A DNA stretch of 24,938 bases from a virus. The stretch is from positions 1-24,938 of the IMG/VR virus record IMGVR_UViG_3300044796_000052; one strand, 5' to 3'. Each line of letters starts with the position of its first letter. The stretch's first letter is position 1. The position numbers and the translations under genes are program-made. Below are positions 12,923-21,988 of the stretch, one piece after another. The notes under the pieces were generated by a model. It was not told the origin of the DNA and did not search any database. It saw only the letters and a list, made by a program, of their open reading frames with translations.

Positions 12923-13321
12923 TTAACCGGGCAATGCGTAGAATGCTACGCTGACACTAGGAGTGGTCGCTGCCTTTGCGAAGAAATTTATAACATCTCC
13001 GACATTGACAAAATATGCTTTATCCAATGTATTTGTAACCAATTCTGAAGTTGCAGATGCGAAAGAGGTTCCAGCCGGAACCGCTGCTGTCTGGTTTACT
13101 GCAACCCAAACATCACCAGTCGTTCTTATCACAGCCAAAACTTTATTTTTGTCTGTGCTTCCAGAATAAGAAGTCATGCCTCCCATTACCCCACCGCCGG
13201 GCACAGTCACTGTTGTATTGGTAGCGGCTGCCAAAGTTGCATTCCAGATCTGGTCAGAATACTGCTGACCAAAATCATTGCTTCCTTTTACTTCCTGAAA
13301 CGTTCTGTAATTTGTAGTCAT
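12923..13321 (-). CDS. Small virion-associated beta protein (132 aa)
   Basis: This is a 132-aa protein lying between the two large fibre-type genes. It begins MTTNYRTFQEVKGSNDFGQQ and continues with beta-rich segments (NTTVTVPGGGVMGGMTSYSG; VLAVIRTTGDVWVAVNQTA; AYFVNVGDVINFFAKA). It probably forms a small beta sandwich. The start codon overlaps the previous stop (TAATG), so it is coupled to the 747-aa protein. It may be an adaptor or decoration of the fibre. No family recognised. Confidence 0.6.
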   Translation of the reverse strand: MTTNYRTFQEVKGSNDFGQQYSDQIWNATLAAATNTTVTVPGGGVMGGMTSYSGSTDKNKVLAVIRTTGDVWVAVNQTAAVPAGTSFASATSELVTNTLDKAYFVNVGDVINFFAKAATTPSVSVAFYALPG

Positions 13322-15564
13322 TAGTTTATCCCCAGTCTTGAATCTACGGTGTAGTGAAAACGCATGAAACCTTCATCGCCAGCTAACGAAACAGCATTCT
13401 GTGTCTGGAAAACACTTGTCGATGTAATCTGGCATACTAGATAAACGCCATCTACAGAAGCATTGCCAGATCCAGACCAACTTGTCGATACAACATTTCT
13501 AGGATTGGTTCCCGAAACAGCAGGTTGAATGTAACCACCGTTTTGGTTTAACCCGCATAGAACCTGTCCAGATGCGGGTGACACCACCGCAGTTCCTCCT
13601 GAGAAAAGCGAGGCAGCGGCATCGCCCGGTGAATAAAGAACAAGTGCGCCAGAAGTTCTTTTCGTCTGTTTGTATCTTAGATAAAAGGATGAAACGTGCA
13701 TCTGTTCAGCACCGCCCCCAACACTTACAGGAGGGGTAGTAATTGCCTGATTTACGCCTATCTGAGTGGCACTTCCTGCAACCGTATCTGTCGCATAACT
13801 TTTTTCGTAATAATACTGACATTCACGAAGAATCTCATCAGGCGCTTGAGGTGCTGGAATGGTTGGAATAGATCCAGAACACATCCCAACAGATATAAAT
13901 TGAGGGGAAGGAGGGGTGCCAGAATCCATGCTTGCGGTTCCAATAACAATTGCAAAGAAAGTGGCATCTCTGGCTTCTGTAAGATTATCAAGATTCCATA
14001 TATTAAATCCGTAATCAATGACATCTGGCCCTAAAGTAAATACAGCATCTTGTGCGCTTGTCTTTGGAACCTCAATCCACGTTCCTGCTGTTGGGGCATT
14101 AGTTGTGGCAGGTTTACCATTTGCATCAAGAGTCGCAACGATAGAATTATTTGTTCCCGCAGCAATGTTCGGTAATGCACTGCCCTTTGTATACCACAAG
14201 GAAACAGTACATTTTAAAGTAGTTCCAAGCGCACAGTTTGCTTTTACATTTACAGAAATTTGTTCCCTTAAAATATTACCGACCTGATAGCCATCCAAAT
14301 ATTGAATAAGCGCAACTTGACCATTAACCGTTGGAGTAAAACATATTCCATACTCGTTGGTATTTCTGGTGGTTGTTATTCCACTATCTGCCGTCTGAAA
14401 AACAATAGACTGATCCCATGCGTAATATGATTTATTTGCGCCAACTGCTTGTGCTGCAACTGTTCCGCCGTTCCCGAATATCTGGGCTGGATTTAACGGG
14501 AAATCCCATCCAACCAGATAACTGGGAACTGGCTTGAATATCAAGCCATCCTCATAATAATGAAAAAGGTGATCTTTCTGTCTTGCTACTGTCTGTTCAT
14601 CGTATGGAATATCAACTGAAACTTCAGTTCCTACAAGCTGAATGCTTGAAATAGCAATCGTGCGCGAGGTCGGGATTGTGATGTTTATGTCAATGTAGCC
14701 AGTTGAGGCAGGATCATTCACTTGCTGCGGTATAGCAGCATTGTTTGCGATGACATGATATGAACCATCGGCAACAATGCTGGTGCTTGGTATGACTGCC
14801 GTTGATGTTCCAGTGGATGGCGCATAGGTCATGCTGATATTCGAGCCACCACCCGACAGCACGGCTGCCGTCAACGTCCCACTGGCAAAGCCTCCACGCA
14901 TGATGCTCGGCGTATTGGAGAGGCGTTGACGCAGGACTACTTCAGAACCAAGGCCAGCCGATGCTGCGATACTCAGTGCGTAGGCGGGGTTTGTGGGTAT
15001 CGCAGAGGCTGTTGGCTCAAGTCTTTGAAGCGTTAGCGTTCCAGTACCAGAACTGACGATATCCCAATCTGGAGCTATTGGCGTGACAGTATTTGATCCG
15101 CTCACATTCAGAATGGTTGATCCAGAAGTCGGGAAAAGCACTTCAACGAACTGAGGATTTGAGAGTTCATTTTCTGTGCTGCTGCGCTGATTCGATGGAA
15201 TGCTGGTGCCAGCCAGATAGGGCACAGCTTCACGGGTGAACTGATCAACACCACCTGCACTTTCGACCGTGACATAGTAGAGATCCACATTCCCGTCAGC
15301 ATCGTATGGGTAAGCATAGGGCACAAAAGGATCGCCGCTTCCATCGACAAAGGTTCCAGATATTCCAAGCGTCAGAACACTGCCAACGTCTGTAAAAGTG
15401 TAATTTGGACTGGTGCCTGCGATCTGAAAGACAGATTTCGGCGTGGCTCTCTGTGAATCCCGAAAAAAACTGACCACACCGCCAGCAAGGGGCAAGCCAG
15501 TATCTTTATCAAGGATAACTTCCTCGATGGTAAATAACGGCACATATAACAGATCAATAGCCAT
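13321..15564 (-). CDS. Fibre or adsorption-apparatus protein (747 aa)
   Basis: This is a 747-aa protein. The N-terminal 120 residues (EVILDKDTGLPLAGGVVSFF, FQIAGTSPNYTFTDVGSVLT, GTFVDGSGDPFVPYAYPYD) match a domain common at the start of phage fibre proteins, with a GxPLAGGVVSFF strand and a following Tyr/Pro-rich strand. The middle contains jelly-roll-like segments (SGTGTLTLQRLEPT; VDIPYDEQTVARQKDHLFHY), as in carbohydrate-binding lectin folds. Towards the C-terminus ILRECQYYYEKSY followed by beta repeats is another frequent phage fibre module. It lies just after the gp16-like ejection gene, where P22-type phages carry tailspike genes. No catalytic tailspike helix is recognised. Confidence 0.7.
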   Translation of the reverse strand: MAIDLLYVPLFTIEEVILDKDTGLPLAGGVVSFFRDSQRATPKSVFQIAGTSPNYTFTDVGSVLTLGISGTFVDGSGDPFVPYAYPYDADGNVDLYYVTVESAGGVDQFTREAVPYLAGTSIPSNQRSSTENELSNPQFVEVLFPTSGSTILNVSGSNTVTPIAPDWDIVSSGTGTLTLQRLEPTASAIPTNPAYALSIAASAGLGSEVVLRQRLSNTPSIMRGGFASGTLTAAVLSGGGSNISMTYAPSTGTSTAVIPSTSIVADGSYHVIANNAAIPQQVNDPASTGYIDINITIPTSRTIAISSIQLVGTEVSVDIPYDEQTVARQKDHLFHYYEDGLIFKPVPSYLVGWDFPLNPAQIFGNGGTVAAQAVGANKSYYAWDQSIVFQTADSGITTTRNTNEYGICFTPTVNGQVALIQYLDGYQVGNILREQISVNVKANCALGTTLKCTVSLWYTKGSALPNIAAGTNNSIVATLDANGKPATTNAPTAGTWIEVPKTSAQDAVFTLGPDVIDYGFNIWNLDNLTEARDATFFAIVIGTASMDSGTPPSPQFISVGMCSGSIPTIPAPQAPDEILRECQYYYEKSYATDTVAGSATQIGVNQAITTPPVSVGGGAEQMHVSSFYLRYKQTKRTSGALVLYSPGDAAASLFSGGTAVVSPASGQVLCGLNQNGGYIQPAVSGTNPRNVVSTSWSGSGNASVDGVYLVCQITSTSVFQTQNAVSLAGDEGFMRFHYTVDSRLGIN

Positions 15565-17411
15565 TAAAGTTTTCCTTTTTCTTCAAGATAATCGCGAATA
15601 TGTTTCATAAGATCTGGATGTGTCATTTGTTTTACCGCAGCCACATCATGATTTTCCCCATACTTCTGTTCCATTTTTCTTCTATATGCTTCTACTGGAT
15701 TTCTGGCGTCTGACATTCCAGTGCGCTTTAATGCTGCATTAGCTCTAATCGTAGGATTATTTGGAATCATTTTACCTGAGAACATTTTAATATCTTTAAG
15801 CCTTTGTTGAGCTTCTGGAAAATCTGATAATTTATCCATTATGTCATCAAAATTTTCTTTGCTCTTTAGGAAAGAATCAAAATTATTAAAAGTTTTATCT
15901 TTCTTATCAAAAACAGATTCGAGTTTTTTTCGAGTAAATCCTCTTTCTGCTATTTTTCTAGCGTTTTTATATTCAGGTTGGATTTCATCCATTTCACCAA
16001 TCATTGATCGGCGTACTCTTGCATATACAGATTGCTCTGTGCCACCACCTTTTCTTTTTGATTTTTGTTCAAAATCATCTAGTACACGTTTAATCATGTC
16101 CCAATACATGAAACTATTTGGGGTCGCCTTATCCCAATCTTTCCCATATTCATCATGTAATAATTGCTTGTAAGCAGAATTCGTTTTAATAGCTTTCATG
16201 GCTTTTTCAACGACAGGTTTATCTTTGTATTTTTCTATAAATTCATCCGGCACTTTTTCTGCCATGCTGGTTTCATAAGCAGCTTTTTTTGCAGGTTCAA
16301 GTTTATCCGTATGGATCATGTCGAAAAGCCCATTGATAGCGCCTTCTTCTGTGCCTTCGCGATTTTCACCAGCTTTATATAGTTCTTTCATTCCTTTTTT
16401 TGTTCGTCCAACATCGGCCTGCTTTGCGGATTCGTAAGCATCATTCATTAACTCCGAAGGGGTTCCATAACTGACACCCATGCGTTTTAACGCTGCATCT
16501 CGTTCTTGCATCTCTGGCAAATCTTCTTTTGTAATATCACCAAATAAATTATCTTTAGCCATTTGTTCAGGTGTAGTAGCGGCATATTTAAGTTTTGCTC
16601 CTGCAATTCCCAAAGCTGGCTGTACGATTGGAGCGATTACTTTTCCAACACCGGGTATTGAAGAAAGAGCATCCGCAGTTCCCTGTAAAGCAAAAGCGCC
16701 CGCATTAGCAGCATGTTTCGGGATATTTTGTGTTACTTCAGGAACGGCCTTTGCTGCACTTAAAACAGCACCGGGAGTTTTTCTAATGCCACGACCTGTC
16801 ATTTCTCCCAACATTCCAAGGATAGCGGCGTGCAGAGGATCTCCACCTTCTCCACCCTGTTGGGCTGCAAGTGCTGCAACACGGGATCCCATATTAGGAA
16901 GTTTTGAAAGCCCCTTACCTCCGAATAGTAATCCGCCCAGGTTTCTAACACTGGCTTCCTCTGGGCTTTGCGCACCCATCCCATGATTTTTTTCAAAGTT
17001 CATCAAAGATTCACGAAGCGTGGGTTCTTTAAGACTGCCTTCCCCACGCATGGATCTTCCCTTTTCTAATAGCTCTCCATATCGTGGGAATTTTTCAGCA
17101 AGGTATCGGGCTAATATTTTGGGTGAGCTTAATAAACCAGCAGCAGATTCAACACCGCCAGCGCCAAGATTTCCCAATGTTTCGAGAGGATTGTTGCTCT
17201 TGGCATAATTGTAAACATTTTTAGCACCACCGGGGATGGATTTAAGCATGTTTACAAAAGCATCAGGAGCAGATTGTAAAGACGACATAACATCATTGCC
17301 AACGCCAGAAATACCTGTCGAAGGTTCTTCTTCGACAAATTGAGAACGAGGAACTGTTTTTACTTCACCAGTTCTTTTATTCCTAATGGTAATCATGTTG
17401 TCGTCATTCAT
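15564..17411 (-). CDS. Ejection protein, gp16-like by position
   Basis: This is a 615-aa protein. The start is set at the ATG complementary to 17409-17411 (ATGA overlap with the preceding stop, GGGAAG upstream) rather than an upstream TTG. The N-terminus (NKRTGEVKTVPRSQF) is a short beta motif seen in phage internal virion proteins. Then come Gly/Ala-rich helical segments (GGLLFGGKGLSKLPNMGSRV, GAFALQGTADALSSIPGVGK) and a long charged helical C-terminus. The size (P22 gp16 has 609 residues) and the third place in the gp7-gp20-gp16 order support an ejected pilot protein. Sequence identity to gp16 is not evident to me. Confidence 0.65.
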   Translation of the reverse strand: MNDDNMITIRNKRTGEVKTVPRSQFVEEEPSTGISGVGNDVMSSLQSAPDAFVNMLKSIPGGAKNVYNYAKSNNPLETLGNLGAGGVESAAGLLSSPKILARYLAEKFPRYGELLEKGRSMRGEGSLKEPTLRESLMNFEKNHGMGAQSPEEASVRNLGGLLFGGKGLSKLPNMGSRVAALAAQQGGEGGDPLHAAILGMLGEMTGRGIRKTPGAVLSAAKAVPEVTQNIPKHAANAGAFALQGTADALSSIPGVGKVIAPIVQPALGIAGAKLKYAATTPEQMAKDNLFGDITKEDLPEMQERDAALKRMGVSYGTPSELMNDAYESAKQADVGRTKKGMKELYKAGENREGTEEGAINGLFDMIHTDKLEPAKKAAYETSMAEKVPDEFIEKYKDKPVVEKAMKAIKTNSAYKQLLHDEYGKDWDKATPNSFMYWDMIKRVLDDFEQKSKRKGGGTEQSVYARVRRSMIGEMDEIQPEYKNARKIAERGFTRKKLESVFDKKDKTFNNFDSFLKSKENFDDIMDKLSDFPEAQQRLKDIKMFSGKMIPNNPTIRANAALKRTGMSDARNPVEAYRRKMEQKYGENHDVAAVKQMTHPDLMKHIRDYLEEKGKL

Positions 17412-18673
17412 TGTGCTGCTTCCCAATAATTGGATGAATACGATTGTTCATCAGAACCTGATCTTCCTATGGGCGCAATTTTATTTGTTCTTTTTACTTC
17501 TTTCTCTGAATATGATTTTCTCGATAGTAAATCTTCCTTCAATTCTCTAAGTCTTTTTCTATATGCGGCTGGAGTTTCCCAATGACGTATTTCTAACTGC
17601 TCTCTTGCTGTTTTCAATCCTTCATTTGTAGCTGGCAATCCAAATGCTCCAAACACAGAATCCAAACCACCAGATACAAGTCCATTATATTTGGCCTGCT
17701 TATTTCCAAACACAGATGGAATGCCAAGTGAAGAAAGAGGGTATGCCGAAAATCCTTTCAAATCCAAAATTTTATCAATTATCGGAAGCGCACTATCAAC
17801 GGATGAAATAATCTTCTGGTGTCGGGTAACGCCAGCATTTGTCAAAGGAATACCGTCTTGTCCTGCGGCGGCGTTACCGACCATTTGCAATGTGACCTTT
17901 CCACTTGGATAAGTGGTCATGATCCTTGTCTGACCTGTCTTTTTGTCAAACTCAATCTTCTGGGCTTTCTTGAACCCTTTCTTCTCAAGCAAAGCCCGAG
18001 ACATAGGATTCTGGTCATAAAGGGCATCGATTGAGGCAAGTCGTGGCTCGCCCTGTGTGATGATCTGCAAGGGATTGGGTTTTTCAGCTTCTGGAGCGAC
18101 TGGCGCGGCGGCTGGAGCGATTGGAGCGCCGCCTTCCTGCGCCATTGGTTGCTGCTGCCCCGGCATTTGCTGCTGGCCTTGAGGCTGCTGTTTCATCTGC
18201 TGAAGGATCTGGGCTATTGCTGGATGAAGTCCACCCACATCAGCCTGCTGGCCCCCTTGGAAGGTCATATCGTTAGGGTTGGGTTGCATTGGGGCACCCT
18301 GACCTTGACCTTCAGGCATGGCAGCAGGCGGCATCTGCTGACCGGCAGGGATTCCCTGCGGCTGACCCATACCTTGACCTTCCGGCATTGCTCCACCACG
18401 CAGCGCGGCAGTAATCTGGGCTTCGAGAGCTGCTTGTTGCTGCATTTCCCTTCTCAGCTTGTTGATTTCGAGTCGGCTTTTTTCATTGCCAAGTTTTGTG
18501 CCAGCAAGGGCTGCTTCTGCATTTGGACGGGCAAACTGCGCCTGAATCTGTTTGATCAGATCATCCTTGGGCATTGCCTTACCTTTGTAGAAATTTTCTA
18601 CAGCATCAGATATGCCTGAGTAATCCGGCTTATAAAGCGGTGCCGCAAGATAGTTCGGAAAGTTAATCGCCAT
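17408..18673 (-). CDS. Ejection protein, gp20-like by position
   Basis: This is a 421-aa protein. The N-terminal helical part (SGISDAVENFYKGKAMPKDD; KSRLEINKLRREMQQQAALE) is typical of phage internal virion proteins. Residues about 95-195 are a Gln/Pro/Gly/Met-rich low-complexity segment. The C-terminal half is helical, with a core of ISSVDSALPIIDKILDLKGF and a charged helix (AAYRKRLRELKEDLLSRKSY). It occupies the gp20 position (P22 gp20: 471 residues) and is coupled at both ends (TAATG and ATGA). It is probably ejected with DNA to help form the trans-envelope channel. No direct identity is claimed. Confidence 0.65.
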   Translation of the reverse strand: MAINFPNYLAAPLYKPDYSGISDAVENFYKGKAMPKDDLIKQIQAQFARPNAEAALAGTKLGNEKSRLEINKLRREMQQQAALEAQITAALRGGAMPEGQGMGQPQGIPAGQQMPPAAMPEGQGQGAPMQPNPNDMTFQGGQQADVGGLHPAIAQILQQMKQQPQGQQQMPGQQQPMAQEGGAPIAPAAAPVAPEAEKPNPLQIITQGEPRLASIDALYDQNPMSRALLEKKGFKKAQKIEFDKKTGQTRIMTTYPSGKVTLQMVGNAAAGQDGIPLTNAGVTRHQKIISSVDSALPIIDKILDLKGFSAYPLSSLGIPSVFGNKQAKYNGLVSGGLDSVFGAFGLPATNEGLKTAREQLEIRHWETPAAYRKRLRELKEDLLSRKSYSEKEVKRTNKIAPIGRSGSDEQSYSSNYWEAAQ

Positions 18674-19305
18674 TATGCCGCCCCTCCCCCCGCTCCACCG
18701 CCAGCATATTGAGCCAGTGCTTTGGCAATGGCGCTCATAAGAGCCGTTCGGTTTTGGTTATGTTGCTGGCCTTGCTGGAATGCCATTGACCCCTGAGAGG
18801 CAAGATTGCCGCCAAGAAGATCGGCAAGTGAACCTGACGCGCCATATCCCTTGTTGTAGAAATCCTGCTCACCCTCTACGCCTTTACCATGAATCTGCAA
18901 GGCATTCTGAAGGTATTGTTGCATATCCTTGGACATGATGTTACCAGCCATCTCGCCATATTCGCGTTGATGTTCTGGTGTACCAGCAAAGCCTCCTGCG
19001 GCAGCGGTGTTACCGATTCCACGACCGAGCTTGTCCTTCTCATAGGTAGCACCTTGAGATTCTTTGTAATGCCCCATGATCTCATCCATGAAGGCTGTGG
19101 GATCAAGCATTTTGCCGTATTCGCCACCAAGTTTGTTTCCGGCTTCACGCCCTTGGTTGATGAACGGATCATAGGCATTGTGCCCAACGCCGGGAATCTG
19201 GCCCAGATAACGGTTTGCGTCTTTGGACGGATCAGCCTCACTGAAGGTTTTAAAAAACCCCGGAATGCTGAATGGACTGCTCTTGTAATCATTCCATAGT
19301 GACAT
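18673..19305 (-). CDS. Ejection protein, gp7-like by position
   Basis: This is a 210-aa protein with GAGGAG 7 nt before the ATG. It is Gly/Ala/Gln-rich and helical, and starts SLWNDYKSSPFSIPGFFKTF. It contains GRGIGNTAAAGGFAGTPEHQ, a glycine-rich amphipathic stretch, and ends in GGGAGGGAA. Length (P22 gp7: 229 residues) and position as the first of three ejection-type genes argue for gp7 equivalence. Such proteins enter the periplasm or inner membrane during infection. Assignment is by synteny and composition. Confidence 0.6.
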   Translation of the reverse strand: MSLWNDYKSSPFSIPGFFKTFSEADPSKDANRYLGQIPGVGHNAYDPFINQGREAGNKLGGEYGKMLDPTAFMDEIMGHYKESQGATYEKDKLGRGIGNTAAAGGFAGTPEHQREYGEMAGNIMSKDMQQYLQNALQIHGKGVEGEQDFYNKGYGASGSLADLLGGNLASQGSMAFQQGQQHNQNRTALMSAIAKALAQYAGGGAGGGAA

Positions 19306-19325
19306 GGCAAAACTCCTCGAAATCG

Positions 19326-19613
19326 TTATGGATAAGCGGACGTTGTGAATTTCACTAACGTATAGCCGCCTGCCCCGTCATCTTCTCTTCCTACCCACAC
19401 CCTATTGGTAGTGTCATACCATATTGTGCCGTTAGGCATATGCGGGGCAATGAGAACAAGATTGGCCGCAGTAATTGGTGCAACTGTCCACCCGCTATCA
19501 CTCAGACCGTTTATCAATGCCTGATTCAACAGATCATTATAGTCCTGCATTTCTTCAGTCAAGAAACCATCATTCTTCACGAATCGAACATGCGTGAATG
19601 TAGGGAAGTTCAT
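19326..19613 (-). CDS. Small tail or neck protein (95 aa)
   Basis: This 95-aa protein sits between the gp10-like gene and the ejection genes, where P22 encodes gp26 (needle) and gp14. The sequence contains DYNDLLNQALINGLSDSGWT and NGTIWYDTTNRVWVGRE, the latter a common beta-hairpin motif (PNGTIWYDTTNR) in phage virion proteins that define a display or attachment surface. It is too short and lacks the coiled coil needed for a gp26-type needle. It probably belongs to the tail assembly. Start is 2 bp from the gp10-like stop. Confidence 0.65.
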   Translation of the reverse strand: MNFPTFTHVRFVKNDGFLTEEMQDYNDLLNQALINGLSDSGWTVAPITAANLVLIAPHMPNGTIWYDTTNRVWVGREDDGAGGYTLVKFTTSAYP

Positions 19614-19614
19614 G

Positions 19615-21246
19615 TTAATTTCCTATTTCCATGGTTCCATTCTTCACAACAAAGCGCCCAGATCCCCAGAATCTTAACTGATAGGTGATCTGTTGAGCAT
19701 ATCCCAGATTGAAGAAGCGCGGCTGATTCTGGAAATCGCCTGTCGCTTTCAATTCATAGCTGACTACGTTACTGAATGTTATGCCGCCATTCTTAGAAAT
19801 CGTCAGATCTACCCTTGGCTTGTTGGTTATGCAATAGCCGCCCTCAACCAGAATGGGGAGATCATCTTCCGTGTAGATAATAGAATCGCTGTGTTCTTCT
19901 ATGATGTAGCCAAAGCAGACCGGAACATTATAGGCATTCGCCGTGGTGCCGCTTTCAATCACAAAGGTAAACAGATTGATCAGGTATTTTTCTGGTCGCG
20001 GCAATCGATAGGTATTTGTCAGTCTGACACGGGGGATCTCATAAACCACATTCACTGTTTCTTCAGTGGAGTTTGGGAATAGATCGTATGTGGTCAAGTC
20101 AGTGCTTAATTCGTAAATCTTTCCATCTTTATAGCTGATGAAATACGTTTTGTTATTGAATAAAACAATCTGTCTGGCAGGGAAGGTTGAGAAATCCCAA
20201 TCCGTCACGTCATATATTTTATTTGTCGTGAAGTCATACATGATGGAAAAGTTATCTTTCGGATCAAGAAAACTCAGGACATAGAAATTATGGCCATCCT
20301 GTCTAAAAAGAAAGGCCGTGGAATTGGTAGGAGTTTTTACAGTTGCCAGAAGATGGTCAAGTCCATCAGTTGAGATTCTGGTTGCAGAACCTCCACGGTA
20401 TGCCATAAGTGAAGCGGTTGATTTCTCATTCACTCCAAGCCATGCGACAACATCCTCATTCGCAGCCAGAGTGCCAACTGACGCCACGCCAAAGTCTATG
20501 TTGAGGGATGAGTTGCGCTGATAGACGGCAAGACCGCCAATGTTATTCCATATTTCCCCGACTGTGGTTCCAAGCACAAGGACGTTATTACCAGCACCCG
20601 GAATTCTCAGAACTGCCTTGGCGAAGTCAGGCTTTGTCTGGATCGCAAGGGTTTGAACCCATGCTAGATTATAATCACCTGAACCAGTGTCAGCCTGATA
20701 TATCACCCATTTGGAACCATCATTGGTGGTCAGAGCATTTCCAAAAATGAAATATGTATTCTGATAGGTAATGTAATTTGGCGTAAAATCTGAGGAATGG
20801 CTGTCATAGACCGCTGGTGCTATGGCATGAGGCGCTGCGAGATAGTTGTAAATGTAAGCAATTGACCCATCAACAAAGGCTATCTGAGAAGAAAGATTTT
20901 CATCGAAGAAAACTTCTCCTGTAGATGTCCCTATTGAACCGAGCAATTCAGCACTCGCTGCGAACTGATCTATCCTGTAGACATTCGATCCTGCAACAGC
21001 GAGAAGGAAGCCACCTCGAACCGAACGGAATATTCCTCGTCCTTCTGTACTGCCATCAATCAAAGATAGGACAGCAGCATAGCCGGGGAAATCAACAAGC
21101 CATTCTTCTTCACCATCTCCAGAAGAAGTAATGAACATGTTGTATGTACGTTCGACCGAGATCGTTGGATAGCGCCCGAAAACCGAGCTTCCAACTATTC
21201 GTATGGGGATCTCTTGTGTGCTGTCAGTTAATGGCGTCTGGGGCAT
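19615..21246 (-). CDS. Tail accessory factor, gp10-like (packaged DNA stabilisation)
   Basis: This is a 543-aa protein. The N-terminus (SSVFGRYPTISVERTYNMFI, then WLVDFPGYAAVL) and the repeated SxSGxVYR/IAYxYN beta blades suggest a propeller fold. The C-terminus YQLRFWGSGRFVVKNGTMEI is typical of the P22 gp10-like tail accessory family (P22 gp10 has 472 residues). In P22 this protein plugs the portal-gp4 channel and holds packaged DNA in place, and it interacts with the needle. Here it follows gp4 directly, as in P22. The identity is a confident family call from pattern and synteny; some residues differ widely from P22. Confidence 0.8.
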   Translation of the reverse strand: MPQTPLTDSTQEIPIRIVGSSVFGRYPTISVERTYNMFITSSGDGEEEWLVDFPGYAAVLSLIDGSTEGRGIFRSVRGGFLLAVAGSNVYRIDQFAASAELLGSIGTSTGEVFFDENLSSQIAFVDGSIAYIYNYLAAPHAIAPAVYDSHSSDFTPNYITYQNTYFIFGNALTTNDGSKWVIYQADTGSGDYNLAWVQTLAIQTKPDFAKAVLRIPGAGNNVLVLGTTVGEIWNNIGGLAVYQRNSSLNIDFGVASVGTLAANEDVVAWLGVNEKSTASLMAYRGGSATRISTDGLDHLLATVKTPTNSTAFLFRQDGHNFYVLSFLDPKDNFSIMYDFTTNKIYDVTDWDFSTFPARQIVLFNNKTYFISYKDGKIYELSTDLTTYDLFPNSTEETVNVVYEIPRVRLTNTYRLPRPEKYLINLFTFVIESGTTANAYNVPVCFGYIIEEHSDSIIYTEDDLPILVEGGYCITNKPRVDLTISKNGGITFSNVVSYELKATGDFQNQPRFFNLGYAQQITYQLRFWGSGRFVVKNGTMEIGN

Positions 21247-21255
21247 CTGGTTTCC

Positions 21256-21969
21256 TTACCTGCTCGAAGGCAACCAGCCGCCACTCAGATTGGCTATTGC
21301 ATAGTTGATGGTTCCCCCACCACTCAATGAACTGAATTTCTGGGTACGCAAATCCATCACGTTGGTGCTGTTGGAAATCCACTTGTAATATTTTTTAAGC
21401 TGCATTGCTATGTCTGCCGGAACCTTGAATGAATTGAACTGGCAGAGCCTTTCCGCCAAAAGATATGTCAGAAAGTTTGTATAAAATGTATCAAGTGTGA
21501 GTGACAGGTCTTGAAAAAGCGTGACCGATATCAATCTGAATTTGCCCCACAATTCCAGTGGGAAATTCTGATCTGGAACAAAATAGAGATAGAGCTTCGC
21601 ACCGTTAAGCAGTCGTTCCACATGCCAGTTAAATGGCAGACTGTTGATATCAACTTGCCGGAAGGAACCAAAGAATTCCTTTCGTTGCTGGTTGACGGTC
21701 TGGAATCGCAGCCCGTTTATGTAGAAAACAAATACCTCAAGGTCAACCAGATTTTCGATGAAATACTCTGATTGACCATTGACGGCATTCATTGACAGCT
21801 TGTCAGTATAGGGAATGGTGCTGTTATCGATGGTTCGATCAGCAATAAGCTGATTTAGCATCCGTAGGCCATCGCTTGTTTGAGCGCCGGTTACCGTCTC
21901 AAAATCCCGACTTACAATCGTACTGAGGTAATAAGCGTCAGTGATCAAATTGCTTGTCAAGAAAGCCAT
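21256..21969 (-). CDS. Tail accessory factor, gp4-like
   Basis: This is a 237-aa protein. It starts AFLTSNLITDAYYLSTIVSR and contains GLRMLNQLIADRTIDNSTIP and PLELWGKFRLISVTLFQDLS. These features match the gp4-like head-to-tail connector family that binds the portal ring in P22-type phages. The helical N-terminus, beta middle and helical C-terminus (LAERLCQFNSFKVPADIAMQ) fit. It is longer than P22 gp4 (166 residues), as in several environmental relatives. A GGGGA ribosome-binding site lies before the ATG. P22 gp4 also has peptidoglycan-cleaving activity; that activity is not established here. Confidence 0.75.
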   Translation of the reverse strand: MAFLTSNLITDAYYLSTIVSRDFETVTGAQTSDGLRMLNQLIADRTIDNSTIPYTDKLSMNAVNGQSEYFIENLVDLEVFVFYINGLRFQTVNQQRKEFFGSFRQVDINSLPFNWHVERLLNGAKLYLYFVPDQNFPLELWGKFRLISVTLFQDLSLTLDTFYTNFLTYLLAERLCQFNSFKVPADIAMQLKKYYKWISNSTNVMDLRTQKFSSLSGGGTINYAIANLSGGWLPSSR

Positions 21970-21988
21970 GGCCTATCCCCTTTCGACT

